From NCBI GenBank assembly GCA_036677445.1, contig JAVBWI010000023.1, forward strand, positions 62,001 to 126,000: a DNA stretch of 64,000 bases, in the 5' to 3' direction. This DNA is from JAVBWI01 sp036677445. GTDB taxonomy: Bacteria; Bacillota; Clostridia; Christensenellales; CAG-138. The position numbers were made by a program, and so were the translations under genes. The notes below the pieces were generated by a model that worked only from the letters and a program-made list of their open reading frames with translations, did no database searches and was not told the DNA's origin. Positions 34,437 to 42,233 of the stretch are shown here, piece after piece. How positions within the stretch are numbered: the stretch's first letter is position 1; every line of letters begins with the position of its first letter.

Positions 34437-35204
34437 CTAGGCAGCCTCACCCGGCGCCTCCACATCTTCCTGCGGCTGCGCCGCGTCGTCATCAATAAAT
34501 TGCGCTTGTTCCGCTTCCGCATACCAGACGGCGTAATAGAATATCGGGTCGGTAATCCCGTCGATATAAGGGTTCGCCGTCACGATAAAATGATAGGTCG
34601 CGAGCGGCTTTTCCCCGCCGGAGGTTAACATATCCACCTGCAAAGCGTACTGGTCGTCCCCTTCCATCTCATAAGAGACGATTTGCGAATAACTGTCGCC
34701 GATATCCGACTTCCCTACAAGGTAAGCATCCCGGCTTTCATCGTAAACAATGCCGTTTTCTGCAGGCAGTTCGAGCAGATCGTTGTATTCTCCGAAACAG
34801 GCTGTTGCGAACTCCTGCATCACTTTGCGGGGCACCTTGTATTGCCCGTCAGTCTCTTCCACCAGCGGATGCTGCGTGCTAAAGTTGGTGCACAGATGAT
34901 ACAGCACGCCCCAGAAGAAGTCCGGATCGGCACTGTCATAGTTTTGTTTGTCCTCCGGCTGCGCACGCATGGCGCGAATGATGGAATCAAACACCGGCTG
35001 CATGGCGTCCAGCTTCGCCCGCGCTGCTTCATCCACTTCGGCCTCGGGTATGTCCACTTCCGGCACGGTTTCTTCGGGTACCGGCGTCTCTAAAGGCAGC
35101 TCGGTCGGCTGTACGTTCTCTAAAGGCTGCCGCGGCGCACAGGCGGCAAAAGCAAGCAATATAACGAGCGGCATTGCAACAAATAGAATAGGCTTACTGC
35201 ACAT
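34437..35204 (-). CDS. Putative lipoprotein of unknown function
   Basis: A 255-residue protein. The frame is open 14 codons upstream, but the ATG at 35204 follows GGGAGGAACC. The signal peptide ends in LLAFAAC, where the Cys is near residue 22, followed by a Pro/Glu-rich linker of about 35 residues (ETPVPEETVPEVDIPEAEV). The mature domain is about 170 residues and ends in an acidic, Gln-rich tail. I do not recognise the domain. It has its own strand between spoVT and the cysE T-box, sharing a terminator with spoVT. Confidence 0.72.
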   Translation of the reverse strand: MCSKPILFVAMPLVILLAFAACAPRQPLENVQPTELPLETPVPEETVPEVDIPEAEVDEAARAKLDAMQPVFDSIIRAMRAQPEDKQNYDSADPDFFWGVLYHLCTNFSTQHPLVEETDGQYKVPRKVMQEFATACFGEYNDLLELPAENGIVYDESRDAYLVGKSDIGDSYSQIVSYEMEGDDQYALQVDMLTSGGEKPLATYHFIVTANPYIDGITDPIFYYAVWYAEAEQAQFIDDDAAQPQEDVEAPGEAA

Positions 35205-35468
35205 AAGGTTCCTCCCTGCCGCCGGTCTGTTCTTCCCCCGCGGCATTATTTAGCGTACTCCCGCTCTTTCGCTCTGTCAATGGCGGGGTCAAGATGCAGC
35301 GGCTGAATTTACCAATCAGTCGCCGCGCCTTCGTTCCTACGCTCTATTTCACAAACGTGTAACCACCCGTGTCGGTTGCAGCCGTATTGCATAACGTTTA
35401 CGATGCCACGTGAAATATGCATCCCATCGCTTAAGAAAACCATCGGCCGTTCGCCCGTTTTCAGGCAC
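35205..35468. other. Gene-free stretch upstream of the cysE promoter
   Basis: No gene that I can support. A minus-strand frame at 35309-35443 (44 codons) has no ribosome binding site. Confidence 0.5.
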
Positions 35469-35498
35469 TTGACAGGCGCTTCATGCATACAGTACACT
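35469..35498 (+). promoter_or_regulatory. Promoter of the cysE T-box transcript
   Basis: TTGACA (35469-35474) and TACACT (35493-35498) with an 18-base spacer, immediately before the T-box leader. Confidence 0.65.
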
Positions 35499-35504
35499 AT
35501 TATA

Positions 35505-35779
35505 AAAGGCTGTGACGGAGAAAGAGTATCCGCCCGCAAGCTCAAAGAGAGGGCAGGCCGAAAACGGCTGAGAGCCTGCCCGGGCGACGCTGCGGAGAAG
35601 TGCGTTTCTGTAGCCGCCTGCGACAAAGGGGATCCTCCCCGAGTATCGCAGGACGTAATGGCCGCGTTAAGGCGTTAAGTGGGGCAGCCCCAGGCACAGG
35701 TGCGCCGGGCGGGCGGCTCAAACAAAGTGGAACCGCGGAACACATCCGTCTTTGTAAAGGACGTCGATGTGTTTTTTTA
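35505..35779 (+). ncRNA. T-box riboswitch leader, cysteine-specific
   Basis: The conserved T-box AAAGTGGAACCGCGG is at 35724-35738 and is followed by a terminator hairpin (AACACATC...GATGTGTT, 35739-35772) with seven T. The stem I part shows GGAGAAAGAGTA (K-turn type) and an AGAGAG bulge near 35545. The specifier region GAGAAGTGCGTTTCTG has TGC at 35601-35603, a Cys codon. Uncharged tRNA-Cys should open the terminator and turn on cysE. This matches the function of the gene downstream. Confidence 0.88.
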
Positions 35780-35824
35780 TTACCCTTTCGTAAATACTGA
35801 ATTGACTGAGAATGAGAGGTGCCT

Positions 35825-36592
35825 ATGTTCAAGACACTGCGCAGCGATATCCAATGCATACTGCAGCGCGACCCGGCAGCGCGCAACGCGTTCGAAGTGC
35901 TGCTCTGCTACCCCGGCTTCCATGCGGTCCGCTCGCACCGTGTGGCGTACTTTCTGCACACGCACAAAATGAAGCTGTGGGCGCGTATCCTTTCCAACCT
36001 GAACCGGTTCTTTACCGGCATTGAGATCCATCCGGGCGCAAAGATCGGCGCACGGCTGTTTATCGACCACGGCATGGGGGTCGTTATCGGCGAGACAACG
36101 GAAATCGGCGACGACGTGACCATCTATCAGGGCGCGACGCTGGGCGGTACCGGCAAGGAAACCGGCAAGCGCCACCCCACCATAGGCAACCATGTGATGA
36201 TCGCAAGCGGCGCGCGTGTATTAGGCCCTATCACCGTGGGCGATTACGCTAAAATAGGCGCCGGCGCGGTGGTGCTTAAGGATGTGCCCCCCTGTTCTAC
36301 CATCGTCGGCGTACCCGGCCGCGTGGCCAAGATATTCCCCTGCCCCAAGGATGCGCCGGCTGCCGCCCCTTGCGAGCTCCGCGATACCTGTGTCTGCAAG
36401 GCGTCCTGCCCTGCCGAGCAGGGCTCGGATATCCCCTGCCCCGTACGTGCGGCGGAAGCGCCGGGCGAAGCGGGCGTAGACCTGGATCAGGTACATCTTC
36501 CCGACCCCGTGGAACAGGAGATGGCCCGCCTGCGCGCCCGCATGCAGGCGCTGGAGGAAGCGGTCCAAGCTCTTTCCAACCAATCGCGATAA
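35825..36592 (+). CDS. cysE: Serine O-acetyltransferase with Cys-rich C-terminal extension
   Basis: A 255-residue enzyme making O-acetylserine, the precursor of cysteine. The left-handed beta-helix shows GIEIHPGAKIGARLFIDHGM, then VVIGETTEIGDDVTIYQGAT and LGGTGKETGKRHPTIG. Normal bacterial cysE ends about 10-20 residues after VPGRVAKI. Here about 75 more residues follow, with seven Cys (CPKD, PCEL, TCVCKASC, PCP) and a predicted helical end (QEMARLRARMQALEEAVQAL). The start ATG at 35825 follows GAGAGGTG. It is controlled by the Cys T-box upstream. The Cys-rich tail may bind metal or sense redox, but this is inference. Confidence 0.9.
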   Translation: MFKTLRSDIQCILQRDPAARNAFEVLLCYPGFHAVRSHRVAYFLHTHKMKLWARILSNLNRFFTGIEIHPGAKIGARLFIDHGMGVVIGETTEIGDDVTIYQGATLGGTGKETGKRHPTIGNHVMIASGARVLGPITVGDYAKIGAGAVVLKDVPPCSTIVGVPGRVAKIFPCPKDAPAAAPCELRDTCVCKASCPAEQGSDIPCPVRAAEAPGEAGVDLDQVHLPDPVEQEMARLRARMQALEEAVQALSNQSR

Positions 36593-36715
36593 CCGTTTCT
36601 CCTTGAATAAAACGTATATCAGACGCCCCTTCAGAAAGGCGGCTCAGAAGCCGTAATCCGGAGGGACGTTTGGGTTATCAAGGCTGCCGATCCGCAAAAA
36701 CCCGTTGTCAGCCAA

Positions 36716-37618
36716 TCATTCATTCAATTTCTCGCGGAGCGTACTAAGCGAAACCTTTGCTCCGTAAAAATTCTTCGCCGAACAGCCGGCCCGTCCGCCG
36801 CCGGCACAGGCGCACGCGCAGGCGCAGCCGCCCGCACAGGCGCAGGTATGGTGCGCGCCGCCGCCATATGGCCCGCCGCCGCCAAAGCCGCCCCTGTAGC
36901 GGTTGATCATATTCCATATCCCAACAATGAGAAGACCGATCAAAACGATAATGGCCAAGACAGGAACATCCTCGCCGCTGTCCTGATTTGCCTGCATGCT
37001 ATCCAACGTTATAAAGACGTCATCGGGATATTTGACAAGAACGTCATAGCGTTCGCCCGCATCCAGTGAAGTCTCCCAAATCAGATATTCGCCTTCCGTG
37101 CCCGTTGCGTTTGAGGACGCGACGTCGGCCTCGTTCCAAAGCACTTTAAGCGAATCGACTCTGATTTCGTCAAACCAACCTGGTATGAATGTGTAGGAGC
37201 ATGTATCTGTTGATCGATCGTTCATATACATATGCGACTGATGGGTCGAAAAGTCAAAAGCGACCGTTTCACCCGCGCGGTACGGGCGGTCAAAATCGAT
37301 GCGCACATAACTGCCGCTGTCGGAAAGATACCGGATGCCGCTGATATTCTGTGAGAGTGCCTGCATGTTGTCCACGTGTTTATTGGGAATGCCGATTTTT
37401 ACCCAGGTGAGTGGGCCTTCCGCAGTATCATCGAGTATCAGCCAATCCAAATGGTATTGGATATCCATGGTGCCGTCTTCCCGCATATCCACCGTGATGA
37501 CATAGCTCTTGATTTCATCCAAAGGGTCGACCGCTTTTGACGGCATGGATTGTAGCCAGAACAGCACTAGCAGCAGAAAAAGAGCGGCAAAAAAAATGCG
37601 GTTCGTTTTTTTCGTCAT
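36716..37618 (-). CDS. DUF2207-like membrane protein with Gly/Cys-rich CACAC tail
   Basis: A 300-residue protein with an N-terminal signal or membrane helix (residues 8-26), a beta-rich extracellular domain (about 35-210) resembling DUF2207, and a membrane helix (219-238). A cytoplasmic tail follows with GGFGGGGPYGGG (243-254) and HHTCACAGGCACACACAGGG (256-275), then RAGCSAKNFYG. Seven Cys occur at 259, 261, 265, 267, 269, 271 and 279. The topology puts the tail in the cytoplasm, where a radical SAM enzyme can reach it. The gene starts inside the stop of that enzyme's gene (ATGA overlap), so the two are translated together. I take it as the probable substrate. The function of the product is unknown. 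Confidence 0.8.
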   Translation of the reverse strand: MTKKTNRIFFAALFLLLVLFWLQSMPSKAVDPLDEIKSYVITVDMREDGTMDIQYHLDWLILDDTAEGPLTWVKIGIPNKHVDNMQALSQNISGIRYLSDSGSYVRIDFDRPYRAGETVAFDFSTHQSHMYMNDRSTDTCSYTFIPGWFDEIRVDSLKVLWNEADVASSNATGTEGEYLIWETSLDAGERYDVLVKYPDDVFITLDSMQANQDSGEDVPVLAIIVLIGLLIVGIWNMINRYRGGFGGGGPYGGGAHHTCACAGGCACACACAGGGRAGCSAKNFYGAKVSLSTLREKLNE

Positions 37619-39015
37619 TTTCCTGCCTGCTTTCTAGCACCCAACTGGCACCGGTTTTCCATCCTGGCGGAAGCGGTCCGGATCTCACGGCATTTGCCGC
37701 TGTTCCAAATGCTTTCCCATGACATGGAGAGCATATTTCCAAGCCCAGGCATTGACAGCCAACTTTGGCACGGGATGACTGTGCCGTCCGGCGCGACGGC
37801 CATATTGCTTAAACACGCCCCGCAGGACGGCGACATCCTGAAGCCAGTTTCATACAGGCATTCTTCGTTGACCCATCCCGGCGAAGTAAAGCTGCAATCC
37901 ATGCCGTTTTCCCGGCAAAAGCTACCTGCCTCCTGTAAGAGCAAACGGAGCGCATCCGTACCAAGCCGCGTACCGAGGGATGCTTCGCTTGTTGCGCCGC
38001 CCGCCGGAATCAGCCCCGAGCAGGAGACATATTCTACCCCCAGCTCTTTTAGAAACCGAAGTGTTTCGGTATAATCCGCATTTAATGTGCACAACGGGGT
38101 GTTGACGCTGACGTTCAGATTTGCGTCGACGGCGTTTTTAACGCCCTGCACCGTTTTTGCAAAACTTTGCGCGCCCACAAGCAAATCGTGCTTTTCCGGG
38201 TCATGCGAATACAGCGTCACCTGCACGCTGTCCAAGCTTGCCTCATACAGGGAAGCGCAGAGCGCTTGTGTAAGGCAGATGCCGTTGGTATTCAGGCGCG
38301 TAATAAACCATTTGGAATATTCCACGAGCTCCACAAGGTCGTGTCTTAGCGTAGGTTCGCCGCCGGTAAAGGTAAGCTGCGGGATATTGGCCCTCCGGCA
38401 TTTGTCGATGATCTTTTTCCAGTCCTCCGTCGCAAGCTCTTCCGCGCCCGAAATGTCCTGCTCTGCGGCATAGCAGTGCAGGCATCGATTGTTGCAGTTC
38501 CAGCGGCCGTTTTTGTTGAGGGAACTGATCATCAGGTCCATCCGATGGGGCGCGGTCATATAGGGGGCGTATTCCCCCAGGGATACTGCGCCGATTTTTT
38601 CATCCGGCTCCCGCCCCTGTGCGATATCATGGAACGTGCCGAGTATGCGCCACAGGTCGCTTTTGAGTGTTTTCTCGTCGACACCACGGTAAACGCTCCG
38701 GGTTTTTTCAACCGTTCTTTCGATGATGCCGTTCCAGTCGCTACTCTCCAGCGTTTTCCCGTCATACCGCTGGATTTCGTCAATAAATGCCGAAAGCAAA
38801 ATTGCCCATGAGATGTTGATGGGGAGAATATCCTGCCCATTGAGCAGTATAACGCTTGGAGTGTTTTTGAACAGGCTCAGCTTGGGCGGCACCATATGGA
38901 CCCGGACGACGCCTTCGCTGCCCGGGTTGAGCGTTACATGCTTGACTTCGTTTAAGTGTTTTGACAGGTACGCATATTCCCGAAAACCAATCATGCTATC
39001 ACTCTTTTCCTGCAT
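37615..39015 (-). CDS. Radical SAM/SPASM peptide-modifying enzyme (putative maturase)
   Basis: A 466-residue protein. The N-terminal 150 residues are of unclear fold and might include a PqqD-like peptide-recognition part. The radical SAM core has the cluster motif CNNRCLHC (Cys174, 178, 181) and GGEP (218-221). The C-terminal SPASM-like part has SCGAC (398, 401), a Cys after GTVIP (416), KCREIR (442) and RCQLGA (456), fewer Cys than in full SPASM domains. The start could also be the Met at residue 8 (38994), which is nearer to AGGAAAAG. It is coupled to the CACAC-tail protein gene. Such enzymes commonly form thioether or C-C links on Cys-rich peptides. The reaction here is inferred. Confidence 0.85.
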   Translation of the reverse strand: MQEKSDSMIGFREYAYLSKHLNEVKHVTLNPGSEGVVRVHMVPPKLSLFKNTPSVILLNGQDILPINISWAILLSAFIDEIQRYDGKTLESSDWNGIIERTVEKTRSVYRGVDEKTLKSDLWRILGTFHDIAQGREPDEKIGAVSLGEYAPYMTAPHRMDLMISSLNKNGRWNCNNRCLHCYAAEQDISGAEELATEDWKKIIDKCRRANIPQLTFTGGEPTLRHDLVELVEYSKWFITRLNTNGICLTQALCASLYEASLDSVQVTLYSHDPEKHDLLVGAQSFAKTVQGVKNAVDANLNVSVNTPLCTLNADYTETLRFLKELGVEYVSCSGLIPAGGATSEASLGTRLGTDALRLLLQEAGSFCRENGMDCSFTSPGWVNEECLYETGFRMSPSCGACLSNMAVAPDGTVIPCQSWLSMPGLGNMLSMSWESIWNSGKCREIRTASARMENRCQLGARKQAGK

Positions 39016-39152
39016 AAAATCAACTGCCGCCGGTATACCAAGAGATGGTTAAACTGTAACTTTCCTTATATTCTATTACATCCCATACTATTACATCCGG
39101 TAGGGTATTTCAACCGGAACAAAAAAAATCGTCACAGCAGCACAAATCATAG
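39016..39152. other. Short non-coding stretch between the rSAM gene and the Trp T-box promoter
   Basis: No gene. It should hold the promoter of the radical SAM operon on the minus strand, but I cannot point to a good one. Confidence 0.4.
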
Positions 39153-39181
39153 TTGACAACCGCAGGCAAAGCGCATACAAT
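39153..39181 (+). promoter_or_regulatory. Promoter of the trpB2 T-box transcript
   Basis: TTGACA (39153-39158) and TACAAT (39176-39181) with a 17-base spacer, directly before the T-box leader. Confidence 0.8.
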
Positions 39182-39187
39182 AGCAAA

Positions 39188-39464
39188 AAAGCGAAACCGA
39201 CGAATAAGAGGAGTAGGCACAGGGATAGTTCACAGAGAGCCGTGACGGTGGAAATCGGCAGCGAATACCTTTGCTGAATGGACTTATGAGGGCAGCCGAA
39301 CGGGCGCAGGCCTTAGTAGTAGCTGACGGCATTCCCCTCCGTTACCTTGGGGGAAGACCTGTGTTAGCAGGTTTTTAAGGCGGGCGCATTTGCGCCAAAT
39401 CGGGTGGCACCGCAGAAGCATAGCAAGGCTTTTGTCCCAATGAATTGGGACGAAGGCTTTTTTT
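39188..39464 (+). ncRNA. T-box riboswitch leader, tryptophan-specific
   Basis: The T-box GGGTGGCACCGC is at 39402-39413 and the terminator AAGGCTTTTGTCCCAAT...ATTGGGACGAAGGCTT with T7 is at 39425-39464. Stem I shows CCGACGAATAAGAGGAGTAG and an AGAGAG bulge near 39235. The specifier region CTGAATGGACTTATGAG has TGG at 39279-39281, the Trp codon. It should respond to uncharged tRNA-Trp and control trpB2. Confidence 0.9.
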
Positions 39465-39500
39465 ATGTTCATTTTTATAATCTGAAAGGAGACAACGACT

Positions 39501-40880
39501 ATGACACGCATCCCGCACCGTTTCTATTTGACCGAGGACCAGATCCCGCAGCAGTGGTACAGCCTGCGCGCGGATATGCCCGAGCTGCCCGCGCCCATGA
39601 TCGTACCCAATACCATGCAGCCCGCGGTGGAAAGCGACCTCTATCCCGTTTTCTGCGAGGCGCTCGCGCATCAGGAGATGGATAATACGACGCGCTATGT
39701 CGACATTCCCGGCCCCATCATGGATATGTACCGCATCTACCGGCCCTCGCCGCTGGTGCGCGCATACAATCTGGAAAAAGAGCTGGATACCCCAGCGAAA
39801 ATCTACTTCAAGTTTGAAGGCAACAATACCTCCGGCAGCCACAAGCTGAACTCCGCCGTCGCGCAGGCGTATTACGCAAAGGCGCAGGGCCTGACCTCGC
39901 TTACCACCGAAACCGGCGCAGGCCAATGGGGCACGGCGCTCTCGGAAGCCTGCGCTTACTTCCACATTCCGCTGACGGTGTTCATGGTCAAAATTTCGAG
40001 CCAACAGAAACCTTACCGCAAGGCCATCATGGAAAACTTCGGCGCAACGGTCTATGCAAGCCCCAGCGATACCACCCACGCAGGCCGCGCCATACTCGAA
40101 GCCGACCCGGATACCGGCGGTTCTCTGGGCTGCGCCATCTCCGAAGCGGTGGAAAAGGCCGTGACCACCGAAGGCTGCCGCTACGTGCTGGGTTCCGTGC
40201 TCAACCAGGTGCTGCTGCACCAGTCGGTGATCGGCCTGGAAGCAAAGCAGGCACTGGACATTTTAGGCGAATACCCGGATATCATTGTCGGCTGCGCAGG
40301 CGGCGGCAGCAACCTGGGCGGACTCATCGCCCCGTATATGCAGGATAAGCTGCTCAAAAAAGCAAACCCGCGCATCGTTGCGGTGGAGCCGGCCTCCTGC
40401 CCTTCCTTCACGCGTGGCAAATACGCCTACGATTTCTGCGATACCGGCAAAATCACGCCGCTTGCCAAGATGTACACGCTGGGCTGTACGTTCTCGCCTT
40501 CGGCCAACCACGCGGGTGGGCTGCGATACCACGGCATGTCGCCGATACTCTCCAAGCTCTATCACGACGGGTATATGGAGGCCGTATCCGTCGAGCAGAC
40601 CCGCGTGTTCGAAGCCGCGACGATATTTGCACGCTGTGAAACGATACTGCCCGCGCCGGAATCCGCGCACGCCATACGCGCCGCTATGGATGAGGCGGTC
40701 AAATGCCGTGAAAGCGGAGAGAAAAAGACCATACTGTTCGGCCTCACCGGCACCGGCTATTTCGATATGTCCGCCTATATGGCTTACCAGAATGGCAGCA
40801 TGACGGATTACATCCCCACCGACGAAGAATTGCAGCGCGGCTTTGATATGCTGCCTCAAGTACCGGATAGACATATCTGA
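39501..40880 (+). CDS. Tryptophan synthase beta-like protein, TrpB2 type
   Basis: A 459-residue PLP enzyme. The PLP lysine is in NNTSGSHKLNSA and phosphate binding in GCAGGGSNLGGL. The N-terminal extension (about 60 residues more than TrpB1) and the overall length assign it to the TrpB2 group, which works without TrpA and makes tryptophan from indole and serine. No other trp gene is near, so it may salvage indole. It begins at 39501 behind AAAGGAGA and is regulated by the Trp T-box directly upstream. A terminator follows. Confidence 0.93.
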   Translation: MTRIPHRFYLTEDQIPQQWYSLRADMPELPAPMIVPNTMQPAVESDLYPVFCEALAHQEMDNTTRYVDIPGPIMDMYRIYRPSPLVRAYNLEKELDTPAKIYFKFEGNNTSGSHKLNSAVAQAYYAKAQGLTSLTTETGAGQWGTALSEACAYFHIPLTVFMVKISSQQKPYRKAIMENFGATVYASPSDTTHAGRAILEADPDTGGSLGCAISEAVEKAVTTEGCRYVLGSVLNQVLLHQSVIGLEAKQALDILGEYPDIIVGCAGGGSNLGGLIAPYMQDKLLKKANPRIVAVEPASCPSFTRGKYAYDFCDTGKITPLAKMYTLGCTFSPSANHAGGLRYHGMSPILSKLYHDGYMEAVSVEQTRVFEAATIFARCETILPAPESAHAIRAAMDEAVKCRESGEKKTILFGLTGTGYFDMSAYMAYQNGSMTDYIPTDEELQRGFDMLPQVPDRHI

Positions 40881-40893
40881 CTGCTTCCCGCAT

Positions 40894-40930
40894 AAAAACC
40901 ACGCTCCAAATATCTGGAACGTGGTTTTTT
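40894..40930. terminator. Terminator between trpB2 and larA
   Basis: AAAAACCACGCTCCA and GGAACGTGGTTTTTTT pair around AATATCT. It serves convergent genes on both strands. Confidence 0.8.
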
Positions 40931-40949
40931 TGTTTCCGTTTTACTTTGT

Positions 40950-42197
40950 TTATTCCACCCTGGGCAGCGTGGAACCGCCGTATGGCATGGCAAGCACGGT
41001 GGCGTCCGGCCCCAGCTTTATAAACGCGGCGTCCAGCGCGGCCTGCGCGGTTTCGCACGGCGTGAGAAATATTTTGCGCACAAACTCGGACGAAAGCTCG
41101 GATACGAGGTAAATATCCGCATTTTCCAGCACCATGGCGATAGCCGCCGCCTTATGCCCGCCCAGCCGGAACTCGCGTTCAATACGCTCGATCATGCTGC
41201 GCGCGGAGGGCGACTGCGTCATCCATTCCTCAAACACCTGCTCGCCCAGCCCTTCCCGGCAAGAGCCGATCAGTATCACCACGCCGCCGTCTTTCACGGC
41301 GTGCCTGGCGTTATCCAGCGCCTTCTGCGTTTGATATAGGTTTAAATCCTTGGGCGCGCCGCCCTGGGACACCAGCACGATGTCCGCGCGCGCGGGAATT
41401 GTTTTAAGATACAGCTTATCCAAAAACACGCAGCCCGCGCGGTGGGCCGCCGTTGCGTCGCCGGCCACGGCATACAGTATCTCCTTATGCTCGTCGAGCA
41501 CCACATTAAAAAGGAAATCAATGCCTACCATGGCGGCGGCTTCTTCGATATCCTCCCGCACGGGGTTGCCGTCAAGCTTGCCCGCGCAGGCCGCGGCTTC
41601 CACCATGCGGCTGTGGTTGCTCTGTATGGCGTCCCGCGTGGATACGCCGGGCATGATGGCTTTCGCCCCGCCGCTGTACCCCGCGAAGTAATGGTATTCG
41701 ATATTGCCCAGGCAGATGCGGCGGTGGGCCTCCGCCACAACGCGTACGAGATCCACCGGCGTTCCACGCGAGGTCACGCCGATATGCACGCAATCCGAGG
41801 CGTCGCCGTCGATACAGGTAATTTCGGAAAACGCGCGTTCCCCCGCAAGCTTCTTCCGCTCCGCCTCCGTATGCTTCCTGTGGCTGCCCAGCGCAAACAC
41901 CAGCGTAATATCCGAAGGCCTGACGCCCGCCGCGTACAGTTCATCCAGCAGGGCGGGCATAACTTTATAAGTGGGCATCGGGCGGGTAATGTCGCTGGTT
42001 ATAATTGCGATTTTTTCGCCGGGGCGGACGATTTCACTTAGCCGCGGCGTGCCGATGGGTTCCTTTAGCGCGCGCCGCACCTCCGCCTCTCCCGTCAGGC
42101 CATATTCCACGCAGTTGGGCGTGAGTACGCCGATCACGTTCCGCTCCGGTACCTCGACGCACTGTACACCGGTTCCAAATCCAAATTCCAGTTTCAT
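40950..42197 (-). CDS. LarA family nickel-dependent lactate (hydroxyacid) racemase-like protein
   Basis: A 415-residue protein of the LarA family. It keeps ITSDITRPMPTY, ALGSHRKHTEAE and GNIEYHYFAGYSGGAKAIMP, the regions that bind the nickel-pincer cofactor including the Lys in GGAK. LarA enzymes racemise alpha-hydroxy acids or epimerise sugar acids. The cofactor-making genes larB, larC and larE are not in the window. It is third in a minus-strand operon behind gapII and pgk, 36 bases after pgk, which suggests an additional substrate in the same sugar route, possibly a sugar acid or phosphoglycerate-derived acid. Confidence 0.85.
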   Translation of the reverse strand: MKLEFGFGTGVQCVEVPERNVIGVLTPNCVEYGLTGEAEVRRALKEPIGTPRLSEIVRPGEKIAIITSDITRPMPTYKVMPALLDELYAAGVRPSDITLVFALGSHRKHTEAERKKLAGERAFSEITCIDGDASDCVHIGVTSRGTPVDLVRVVAEAHRRICLGNIEYHYFAGYSGGAKAIMPGVSTRDAIQSNHSRMVEAAACAGKLDGNPVREDIEEAAAMVGIDFLFNVVLDEHKEILYAVAGDATAAHRAGCVFLDKLYLKTIPARADIVLVSQGGAPKDLNLYQTQKALDNARHAVKDGGVVILIGSCREGLGEQVFEEWMTQSPSARSMIERIEREFRLGGHKAAAIAMVLENADIYLVSELSSEFVRKIFLTPCETAQAALDAAFIKLGPDATVLAMPYGGSTLPRVE

Positions 42198-42233
42198 GGT
42201 TTGCCTTTCAATTGCACCTAGTACAGATGCTTT

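Noticed and set aside
35309..35443. 44-codon minus-strand frame near the cysE promoter
   Set aside because: No ribosome binding site; the composition alone is not enough.
35505..35779. SAM riboswitch upstream of cysE
   Set aside because: The conserved T-box GTGGAACCGCGG and the TGC specifier explain the leader better.
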